Assembly (NCBI RefSeq): GCF_000812665.2
Contig: NZ_CP014327.1
Span: forward strand, 1,149,001-1,213,000
Reading direction: 5' to 3'
Length of the DNA: 64,000 nucleotides
DNA from: Falsihalocynthiibacter arcticus
GTDB lineage: Bacteria > Pseudomonadota > Alphaproteobacteria > Rhodobacterales > Rhodobacteraceae
Below the pieces are notes generated by a model that saw only the letters and a list, made by a program, of their open reading frames with translations, was not told where the DNA came from and made no database searches. The translations under genes and the position numbers were made by a program. Positions 57,420-64,000 of this stretch are shown piece by piece (the first letter of the stretch is position 1; each line of letters begins with the position of its first letter).

Positions 57420-58427
57420 ATGACTATTGGAAATAAAATTGCTTGGGACGACACAGTCCTCCCTTTTCAACTTGACCGCGCCGACATCCGTGGACGCGTC
57501 GCGCGCCTAGATGGCGTGCTAAATTCCGTTTTGGAACAGCACGACTATCCGCCAGCTATTGAGGCGTTGGTTGCGGAAATGACGTTATTGACGGCGCTGA
57601 TCGGTCAAACGATGAAATCGAACTGGAAACTTTCGCTACAAGTTCGCGGAACTGGTGGTCCTGTCCGCTTGATTGCGACCGACTATTACGGCCCTTCAAA
57701 GGAGGGCGATGCGGGACGTGTGCGCGCCTATGCAAGCTATGATGCGGAGAAAGTTGACCCAAATGGCCCCGCCTTCGCGCAGCTTGGTAGCGGATATTTT
57801 GCGATCCTGATCGATCAGGGCGCAGGAACGAAACCCTATCAGGGGATCACTCCGATCGCTGGAAATTCTCTCTCGGAATGTGCCGAAACGTATTTCGCGC
57901 AATCTGAGCAACTTGCCACGCGGTTTGAATTGACCTTCGGGCGTTCGACAGAGAAGGGCGGCGTTGAAGGCTGGCGGGCTGGTGGTATGATGCTGCAACA
58001 TATGCCTAAAGCGAGTCCGCTTGCTAAAAAAGACGAGGCGAATGGCGATCAAGGGCTTTTGACGGCAACGGATATGTTGGATCCGGATGAAGAAGACAAT
58101 TGGAATCGCGCAAACATTCTGTTGGATTCGGTTGAACAGCTAGAACTGATTGGACCAATCGTGTCACCAACCCAGCTATTGGTGCGGTTGTTTCATGAGG
58201 AAGCGCCACGCGTTTATGATCCTCAGCCGGTCGAGTTTGGTTGTACGTGTTCGGCCGAGCGTGTCGCGACAACCTTGTCGATATATTCGCCGAAAGACCT
58301 TGCGTATATGACAAAGGATGACGGGTCTATTACTGCGGACTGCCAGTTTTGTGGCGCGCATTATGTGTTAGATCCAGCTACTGTTGGGCGCGATGTCGTG
58401 AAAAATGCGGATGAGGCAAGTGCCTAG
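57420..58427 (+). CDS. hslO: Redox-regulated chaperone Hsp33
   Basis: Holdase chaperone switched on by oxidation. The C-terminal zinc/redox switch has four Cys: CTCSAERV (CxC) and CQFCGAHYVL (CxxC). The N-terminal part holds VRGTGGPVRLIATDYYG and the substrate-binding core. 335 aa. It overlaps the following NUDIX gene by 23 nt or less depending on that gene's start. Confidence 0.95.
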   Translation: MTIGNKIAWDDTVLPFQLDRADIRGRVARLDGVLNSVLEQHDYPPAIEALVAEMTLLTALIGQTMKSNWKLSLQVRGTGGPVRLIATDYYGPSKEGDAGRVRAYASYDAEKVDPNGPAFAQLGSGYFAILIDQGAGTKPYQGITPIAGNSLSECAETYFAQSEQLATRFELTFGRSTEKGGVEGWRAGGMMLQHMPKASPLAKKDEANGDQGLLTATDMLDPDEEDNWNRANILLDSVEQLELIGPIVSPTQLLVRLFHEEAPRVYDPQPVEFGCTCSAERVATTLSIYSPKDLAYMTKDDGSITADCQFCGAHYVLDPATVGRDVVKNADEASA

Positions 58428-59019
58428 AGACCTTCTACAAGCAATTCTGGATGCCGCCTCACGGGGCGGCTCCTCTGACTTTGATCTCAATAGAAATGTC
58501 GTTTTGCCCCCGAACCGTCCTTTGCGTGAAGCGGCTGTCCTTGTGCCTGTGATTGAAACGGACCGTGGGTTTCAGCTTATTTTGACCAAACGGGCATCCC
58601 ACCTAAAGCACCATCCCGGCCAAATTGCCTTTCCAGGTGGAAAGCGCGATGCGGAGGATGACACCCTCGTTACTACGGCCCTGCGAGAGGCGCAGGAAGA
58701 AATTGGACTTTTGCGCGACAATGTCGAAGTTCTGGGCCAGATTCCACCGCATGAAACCGTCACTGGCTTTACAATGACGCCTGTTTTAGGCCTTGTTAGA
58801 GCCGAATTCGTACCAAATCCGGAACAGGGTGAAGTGGCTGAAGTTTTTCGAGTCCCTCTTGCGCATGTGCTTGATATTGAACGCTACCAAGTACAGTCTA
58901 GGAGCTGGCGTGGTGTTGAGAGAAATTATTATACTGTGCCGTTCGGACCCTATTATATCTGGGGTGCGACCGCGCGTGTTTTACGGCGGATGGCGGACGG
59001 TTTAAACAATGCGCATTGA
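58405..59019 (+). CDS. CoA pyrophosphatase-type NUDIX hydrolase
   Basis: NUDIX enzyme of the NudL/UPF0035 group, which cleaves CoA to 3',5'-ADP and phosphopantetheine. The family-specific segment LTKRASHLKHHPGQIAFPGG precedes the NUDIX box KRDAEDDTLVTTALREAQEE and IGL. 204 aa. The start is unsettled: ATG 58405, ATG 58411 or GTG 58420 are all inside the hslO 3' end; GTG has a GAGG but only 3 nt away. It overlaps the CCA enzyme gene by 11 nt. Confidence 0.85.
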   Translation: MRMRQVPRDLLQAILDAASRGGSSDFDLNRNVVLPPNRPLREAAVLVPVIETDRGFQLILTKRASHLKHHPGQIAFPGGKRDAEDDTLVTTALREAQEEIGLLRDNVEVLGQIPPHETVTGFTMTPVLGLVRAEFVPNPEQGEVAEVFRVPLAHVLDIERYQVQSRSWRGVERNYYTVPFGPYYIWGATARVLRRMADGLNNAH

Positions 59020-60172
59020 GGGAAGTTGGTTAGATAACCCAAAGACACAAGCCATTTTTACAATGCTTAAGAGTGGGGGCCATCAGGCGTATTTTGTAGG
59101 CGGATGCGTTCGCAATGCCCTGCTGGGGGTTGCGACAAATGACATTGATATCGCGACAGATGCAGAGCCAACCCGCGTTTTAGCTCTCGCGCAGGAGAAC
59201 GGTATTCGTGCCGTTGAAACAGGTATTGAGCATGGAACTGTCACACTTGTTCAGGGCAAAACACCTTACGAGGTTACCACATTTAGGCGCGATGTCGAAA
59301 CGGACGGTCGACGGGCTGTTGTAGCGTTTTCGACCAATATTAAAGACGATGCGCGGCGACGCGATTTTACGATGAACGCGCTTTACGCGGATTCGGCGGG
59401 GACTGTTGTGGATCCATTGAACGGGTTGCCAGATCTACTTGCGCGTCGGGTTAGGTTCATCGAAAACGCCGAAGACCGCATTCGCGAAGATTATCTCAGA
59501 ATCCTGCGCTTTTTTCGGTTTTATGCGTGGTACGGCGATCCAAATACAGGAATTGATGCTGAAGGTTTGGCGGCCTGTAGCGCGAATTTGGCCGGAATAG
59601 AGACTTTGGCCAACGAACGTATCGGCGCTGAGATGTTGAAGCTTTTGGCGGCCGCTGATCCTGCGCCGGCCATGGCCGCTATGGCTCAATCTGGCGTTTT
59701 AAGCGCGCTTGTTGTGGGTATGGACGCAAAGACACTACCGATTTTGATTCACTTTGAAACTCAAAACGATGTGAAACCAAACCCCATAAGAAGGCTAGCC
59801 ATCCTTGGCGGGCAGGAGATCGAACAATCGCTGCGTTTGAGCAAGAGAGATGCAAAGCAATATAATACTTTGCGGAATGAGATCGGCTCAACGAGTGGCG
59901 CTGCGGCGCTTGGGTATCGGCTTGGTGCTGGGTCTGCTTTGGATGTGCTGCTTTTGCGCGGTGCGGTTTTTAAAACTCCACTGCACCTTGACGCAAAATC
60001 TGAGGTTGCTAGAGGTGCGGCACAGGTTTTTAGTGTAAGTGCGACGGACTTAATGCCAAACTTATCTGGGGCCGCACTTGGCAACGCTCTCAGAAAATTA
60101 GAACTCGAATGGATTAATTCGGATTTTGGTTTGTCGCGACATGCACTCATTAAGCGCGTGAAGGATTTTTAG
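59009..60172 (+). CDS. cca: CCA tRNA nucleotidyltransferase (poly(A) polymerase family)
   Basis: Class II nucleotidyltransferase that adds or repairs the CCA end of tRNA. FVGGCVRNALLG with NDIDIATDA as the catalytic Asp pair near residues 28-50, RRDFTMNALYAD, and EDYLRILRFFRFYAWYG. 387 aa. The alphaproteobacterial members are annotated as either CCA-adding enzyme or poly(A) polymerase; the full set of tRNA-binding motifs and no second paralogue in this window favour CCA addition. Confidence 0.9.
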   Translation: MRIEGSWLDNPKTQAIFTMLKSGGHQAYFVGGCVRNALLGVATNDIDIATDAEPTRVLALAQENGIRAVETGIEHGTVTLVQGKTPYEVTTFRRDVETDGRRAVVAFSTNIKDDARRRDFTMNALYADSAGTVVDPLNGLPDLLARRVRFIENAEDRIREDYLRILRFFRFYAWYGDPNTGIDAEGLAACSANLAGIETLANERIGAEMLKLLAAADPAPAMAAMAQSGVLSALVVGMDAKTLPILIHFETQNDVKPNPIRRLAILGGQEIEQSLRLSKRDAKQYNTLRNEIGSTSGAAALGYRLGAGSALDVLLLRGAVFKTPLHLDAKSEVARGAAQVFSVSATDLMPNLSGAALGNALRKLELEWINSDFGLSRHALIKRVKDF

Positions 60173-60198
60173 CTTCAGCCAATTGATTTAGGAAAAAA

Positions 60199-62031
60199 AT
60201 GAAACTTGATGAGATGATCGACCCTTTCGCACCAGCGTCTTCACCGCCACCGCGCAAGCTCGGAAAGTTCATTAACTGGTGTTTGTCCGGCAGCTATAAA
60301 CCTCTGGGTATAGGAGCGGGTATTTCCTCCTTGGCGGGGATTACCGAGGTTTCGACCGCGTTATTTTTGGGGATGGTGATTGATGCTGCGCTCGCTGGAG
60401 ATCCAAGTAGTTTTTTCTCCGGAAATTCCAGCCTTTTATTGATAGCGCTACTCTTCCTAATCGTTTTGCGGCCAATTCTATTGGGGCTATCGGCTCTCAT
60501 GCAGTCTGTTGTCATCGCTCCCGGGGTTTTTACACAGGTATTGACGCGATTAAACCGCTGGACTTTGGGTCAAACCGTGACCTTTTTTGACAATGACTTC
60601 GCCGGTCGAATTTCCCAAAAGCAAATGCAGGCTGCGGGGTCTATCACAGAGGTCGTTGTCGAGACCCTCAACACATTAGTGTTCGCCGCAACCTCTGTGA
60701 TTGGGGCTGCGGTTGTCATTACCGATGTGGATTACCGGATTACATTGGTTTTTGGGCTTTGGCTTGTCATGTATTGGTTGTTTCTCCGACACTATCTGCC
60801 ACGCGTCAGGGTGCGTGCACGCGCACGCGCTGGGGCGCGCACGGGGGTCACGGGGCAACTGGTTGATACAATTTCAAACATCAAAACCGTTAAATTATTT
60901 GCGCATGTTGATCATGAAGATCGTGCCGCGATCCAAGCGATGAAGGAGTTTCGCGCAAAGGCCACGCACTTCGGCTATCTTTCTGCGCAATTTCGTTTTG
61001 GACTGATGATTATCGCAGGTATTTTGCCTGTTGTGATGGTTGGCGCTACACTGTTTTTCTGGACTCAGGGCACCGCGAGCACGGGTGATATTGCCACGAC
61101 CGGCTCACTGGCCATTCGGTTTGCCCAAATGACGGGTTGGGTTTCGTTTACGTTAATGGGCGTGTTTTCCCACGTGGGTGAGATTGAGGACGGGATGAAC
61201 ACGCTGACTGTGCGGCCAGTGTTGGTTGATGCGGATACCGCTACAGAGCTCGCCGTACCAAGAGGAGAGATTCAATTTGAAGGCGTGACGTTTGCCTATG
61301 GCGGTAAAACGGGCGGGATTTCTAAAACCAACCTTACCATTCGCGCGGGCGAAAAGCTGGGGATTGTCGGGGCTTCGGGGGCCGGGAAATCGACGTTGGT
61401 TTCCTTGCTGTTGCGGCTCTATGATCCTGAGAAGGGGCGTGTTTTGATTGACGGGCAGGACCTGTCGAAAGTGACGCAGAAAAGCCTTCGGCGTCAAATT
61501 GGCATGGTGACCCAAGAGACAGCGATGTTTAACCGCTCGGCCATGGATAACATTATGTACGGCAAGCCCGATGCTGGCGAGCATGAGGTTGTCGATGCGG
61601 CCCAACGGGCAGAAGCGCATGGGTTTATTCAGGATCTCGTCGACTATAAAGGGCGGGAAGGCTATGGCGCATTCCTAGGGGAGCGTGGCGTGAAGCTCTC
61701 GGGGGGGCAACGTCAGCGCGTGGCTTTGGCGCGGGCCATTTTGAAAGATGCGCCAATTTTGGTGTTGGACGAGGCGACAAGTGCGCTGGATTCCGAGGTT
61801 GAAGCGGCCATTCAGACGGCGCTTGAAAACGTCATGGAGGGTAAAACTGTGTTGGCCATTGCCCACCGTCTTTCGACAATTGCAAAGATGGATCGCATAA
61901 TAGTGCTTGATCAAGGGCGCGTAGTCGAGCAAGGAACCCATTCGGAATTGTTGGAGCAAAATGGGATGTACGCCCAGTATTGGAATCGACAGTCCGGTGG
62001 ATTTATCGGCATTGAGGAGACGGCAAGGTGA
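60199..62031 (+). CDS. ABC transporter, fused permease and ATP-binding domain
   Basis: 610-aa half-transporter of the exporter type. Six transmembrane helices in residues about 40-330, then the ATPase: Walker A GASGAGKSTLVSLLLR, Q-loop VTQETAMFNRS, signature LSGGQRQRVALARAIL, Walker B ILVLDEATSALDS, and switch His in IAHRLST. It acts as a homodimer or with a partner. It resembles MsbA/lipid-type exporters, but the substrate is not shown. It overlaps the RNA methyltransferase gene by 4 nt. Confidence 0.9.
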   Translation: MKLDEMIDPFAPASSPPPRKLGKFINWCLSGSYKPLGIGAGISSLAGITEVSTALFLGMVIDAALAGDPSSFFSGNSSLLLIALLFLIVLRPILLGLSALMQSVVIAPGVFTQVLTRLNRWTLGQTVTFFDNDFAGRISQKQMQAAGSITEVVVETLNTLVFAATSVIGAAVVITDVDYRITLVFGLWLVMYWLFLRHYLPRVRVRARARAGARTGVTGQLVDTISNIKTVKLFAHVDHEDRAAIQAMKEFRAKATHFGYLSAQFRFGLMIIAGILPVVMVGATLFFWTQGTASTGDIATTGSLAIRFAQMTGWVSFTLMGVFSHVGEIEDGMNTLTVRPVLVDADTATELAVPRGEIQFEGVTFAYGGKTGGISKTNLTIRAGEKLGIVGASGAGKSTLVSLLLRLYDPEKGRVLIDGQDLSKVTQKSLRRQIGMVTQETAMFNRSAMDNIMYGKPDAGEHEVVDAAQRAEAHGFIQDLVDYKGREGYGAFLGERGVKLSGGQRQRVALARAILKDAPILVLDEATSALDSEVEAAIQTALENVMEGKTVLAIAHRLSTIAKMDRIIVLDQGRVVEQGTHSELLEQNGMYAQYWNRQSGGFIGIEETAR

Positions 62032-63248
62032 AATTAACAATCGAACGTTTGGGACACTTGGGCGATGGCATCGCTGCAGGCCCCGTTTTTGTTCCCATGA
62101 CCTTGCCCGGAGAAGTGGTGGAGGGCGATGTCGTTGATGGCAAGATGCCCACGCCGCGAATCCTCACCCCCTCTACCGACCGCGTGAAGCCGATTTGTAG
62201 CCACTACAAGTCCTGTGGCGGGTGTAGTTTAATGCACGCGTCGGATGATTTTGTTGCAAATTGGAAACAGGACGTTGTGAAAACAGCTTTGGAAGGGCAG
62301 GGCTTGGAAGCCGAATTTAGGCCCATCCAGACTTCGCCTCCAGGATCAAGGCGGCGCGCTGGGCTGGCTGGCAAGCGAACCAAAAATGGCGCGATGATTG
62401 GTTTTCACACACGTGGAACGGGGACGATTATTGAGGTGCCCAACTGCCAACTTCTAGACCCTGCGCTTAAAAATGTCGTCCCTGCTTTGATCGATTTGAC
62501 CATTGCTGGTGCCTCGCGCAAAGGCGAAATAAGCTTCCTCGTTACCCAGTCTTTGGGCGGTGTTGACGTTGTCGCAAAGGGTGGCAAACCACTGGATGAG
62601 GCCGCCCGCGTTGAGTTTGCTCAGATTGCGAACCGTCATGAATTGGCGCGCCTCACATGGGACGAAAACATCGTTTGCGAAATAAATGCACCTATCCAAA
62701 TGTTTGGAAATGCGCGCGTGAATCCTCCGGGGGGGACGTTCCTTCAGGCAACGAGCGAAGGTGAAAAAGCATTGGTTTCTGCTGTGTTAGAAATTGTTTC
62801 TGGCTCCAAAAGAGTGCTTGATTTGTTTTCCGGTTGCGGAACGTTTTCTCTTCCGATCGCGAAGATAGCCGAAGCGCATGCTGTTGAAGGTGACGCTGAA
62901 ATGGTCGCGGCCTTGGATCAAGGGTGGCGTTTCGCGACAGGGCTAAAGCACGTTACAACCGAAGCGCGCGACCTTTTTCGGCGGCCCCTTTTGCCAGATG
63001 AATTTAAGGGTTTTGATGCAGTCGTTATCGACCCTCCCCGTGCCGGTGCAGAGGCTCAGATTGCCGAGGTTGCGGTAAGCGGTGTGAAGGCCATCGCGAT
63101 GGTTTCATGCAATCCCGTGAGTTTTGCGCGCGATGCTGTGGTCCTCAAAAACGCTGGGTACGAGATTGAATGGGTTCAAGTTGTGGACCAGTTTCGGTGG
63201 TCGCCCCACGTGGAAATTGTGGCAAAATTTTCGAAGCGGCGCGCATAG
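62028..63248 (+). CDS. Class I SAM-dependent RNA methyltransferase (RumA/TrmA family)
   Basis: Uridine C5 methyltransferase family, 406 aa. N-terminal TRAM-like domain (GHLGDGIAAGPVFVPMTLPG), [4Fe-4S] cysteines in CSHYKSCGGCSLMH, SAM-binding LDLFSGCGTFSLPI, DPPRAGAEAQIAE and the catalytic Cys in VSCNPVSFARDA. Target could be 23S rRNA (RlmC/RlmD type) or tRNA; I cannot decide. GTG start at 62028 overlaps the ABC transporter stop. Confidence 0.88.
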   Translation: MKLTIERLGHLGDGIAAGPVFVPMTLPGEVVEGDVVDGKMPTPRILTPSTDRVKPICSHYKSCGGCSLMHASDDFVANWKQDVVKTALEGQGLEAEFRPIQTSPPGSRRRAGLAGKRTKNGAMIGFHTRGTGTIIEVPNCQLLDPALKNVVPALIDLTIAGASRKGEISFLVTQSLGGVDVVAKGGKPLDEAARVEFAQIANRHELARLTWDENIVCEINAPIQMFGNARVNPPGGTFLQATSEGEKALVSAVLEIVSGSKRVLDLFSGCGTFSLPIAKIAEAHAVEGDAEMVAALDQGWRFATGLKHVTTEARDLFRRPLLPDEFKGFDAVVIDPPRAGAEAQIAEVAVSGVKAIAMVSCNPVSFARDAVVLKNAGYEIEWVQVVDQFRWSPHVEIVAKFSKRRA

Positions 63249-63314
63249 GAAAGCTTTGCGTTGCGCAAAATTTGTAGTATCAGCGAAGAAAAGAAGAACG
63301 AGTAGGCAAAAAAA

Positions 63315-63809
63315 ATGCGGGCAGTGATCTTTGCGCTTTTAGGCGTAGTGGTATTGATTTTGGCAGGCTGTTCCAGCGCGGTCCAACCGTATACTGGCCC
63401 AGAAGTTACCCGCATTGCGGTCTACAAAGACGCGCGAAAAATGTTCCTTTTGAATAATGGCAAAATCCTCAAGTCTTACAATATCGATTTAGGCTTTGCG
63501 CCCATCGGTGACAAAGAATTTGAGGGCGACGGCAAAACGCCAGAAGGTGCGTACCGCATCGATCGCCGGAACCCCAACAGCGATTTCTACTTGTCGATTG
63601 GGCTAAGCTATCCAAATGTAAATGATGTCGCAGAGGCGCGCGCCCAAGGCAAAAGCCCTGGTGGAGATATCTTTATCCATGGCGAGAGTCGCAACAAAAA
63701 TTTCCGCGGAACCGATTGGACATGGGGCTGTATTTCGGTCTCTAATCAAGAGATGGTCGAGATTTACGGGATGGTAAAACTCAACACAGTAATCACCGTC
63801 TCCCCTTAA
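63315..63809 (+). CDS. L,D-transpeptidase (YkuD) lipoprotein
   Basis: 164-aa lipoprotein: signal peptide ending LILAGC with the lipobox Cys near residue 19, then a YkuD catalytic domain with FIHGES and WTWGCISVSN, the His and Cys of the HxxxxC-type active site. Expected to cross-link or attach to peptidoglycan in the periplasm. Its stop overlaps by 4 nt the 3' end of a convergent CAP-domain gene at the window edge. Confidence 0.9.
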   Translation: MRAVIFALLGVVVLILAGCSSAVQPYTGPEVTRIAVYKDARKMFLLNNGKILKSYNIDLGFAPIGDKEFEGDGKTPEGAYRIDRRNPNSDFYLSIGLSYPNVNDVAEARAQGKSPGGDIFIHGESRNKNFRGTDWTWGCISVSNQEMVEIYGMVKLNTVITVSP

Positions 63810-64000
63810 TTTTCGGCGAATGTATAATTGGTTGAGCCGAAACTATTGCGGCCCGTCACCATTGCCCACCATATTTTACCGCTTGGTTCTTGGTACCACG
63901 AAAAGCCCATGTCCTTAGCTTCGGGATCCAGAATGACGCGGCGACTGTCGGCGGTACCCATCCATGCGGACAGAGTTTCAAGCTCGGTTTCATATGTCTC
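63806..64000 (-). CDS. CAP (SCP-like) domain protein, 3' end only
   Basis: The last 64 residues of a protein cut by the window end, read from the minus strand. LETLSAWMGTADSRRVILDP, then EAKDMGFSWYQEPSGKIWW and AMVTGRNSFG match the end of the CAP/SCP extracellular domain family, with the usual WMGTxxSRxxILDP and GRxxFG pattern. The start and any signal peptide lie beyond 64000. Confidence 0.75.
   Translation of the reverse strand, partial: ETYETELETLSAWMGTADSRRVILDPEAKDMGFSWYQEPSGKIWWAMVTGRNSFGSTNYTFAEN

Noticed and set aside
60820-60860. Repeat-like GCGCGC stretch in the ABC transporter gene
   Set aside because: It is an Arg/Ala-rich coding segment (RVRARARAGART), not a separate repeat element.

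Overview
This window looks like the replication-origin region of a Rhodobacterales (roseobacter-type) alphaproteobacterial chromosome. The evidence is the gene order rho - mnmE - mnmG - rsmG - parA - parB - hemW - ridA-like - rdgB - rph - hrcA - grpE on one side of a probable oriC and maf - aroE - coaE - dnaQ - secB - fxsA - Tim44-like - mltA - smr on the other. A RegA/SenC/RegB redox cluster, AddAB in place of RecBCD, and an AmgK/MurU cell-wall recycling pair fit the same group. Base composition is moderate, lower than in typical Rhodobacter. I see no rRNA, tRNA, insertion sequence, phage gene or CRISPR array: this is core chromosome.

Layout. 1-3.3 kb: polyamine operon (carboxynorspermidine dehydrogenase, carboxynorspermidine decarboxylase, agmatinase-type ureohydrolase). 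3.5-6.2 kb: DUF2853 protein, ahcY, HD-domain protein. 6.2-9 kb: regA-senC divergent from regB, which is frameshifted in a poly-G tract. 9-19.6 kb: PAS protein, tsaE, amgK, murU, addB, addA, trxA, with tsaE to addA overlapping. 19.6-25.9 kb: capsule-synthesis-like protein, hslV, a membrane protein, hslU, lipoprotein hydrolase, MFS transporter. 25.9-32.1 kb: smr, mltA, Tim44-like, fxsA, secB, dnaQ, coaE, aroE, maf. 32.1-32.5 kb: non-coding, AT-rich, with several near-consensus DnaA boxes, the probable oriC. 32.5-44.9 kb: hemJ, rho, mnmE, mnmG, rsmG, parA, parB, a DUF454 gene, hemW, RidA, rdgB, rph, hrcA, grpE. Two perfect parS sites sit inside the mnmG and rsmG reading frames. 44.9-64 kb: mutS, maeB, PfkB kinase, msrA, argG, membrane protein, threonine dehydratase, an Hpt protein beside a receiver/PP2C phosphatase, two NUDIX proteins, hslO, CCA-adding enzyme, ABC exporter, RNA methyltransferase, L,D-transpeptidase lipoprotein, and the 3' end of a CAP-domain gene cut by the window edge.

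How it fits together. The centre is a chromosome replication and segregation locus: oriC, ParA, ParB and two parS centromeres within about 7 kb. Leading-strand genes point away from the origin on both sides. Around it are translation quality (mnmE/mnmG/rsmG, rph, cca), proteostasis (hslVU, hrcA-grpE, hslO, secB), nucleotide-pool sanitation (maf, rdgB, NUDIX), DNA repair (addAB, mutS, dnaQ) and cell-wall turnover (mltA, amgK-murU, L,D-transpeptidase).

Three genes (regB, rsmG and the DUF454 gene) are each broken by exactly one missing G/C in a G/C homopolymer, with full-length homologous sequence continuing in the next frame. This points first to homopolymer undercalls in the sequence. The regB case could also be phase variation. 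I did not find a clearly new multi-gene system. The most interesting items are the parS sites that overlap coding starts, the membrane protein lodged between hslV and hslU, the orphan PAS protein, and the Hpt/receiver-PP2C pair.
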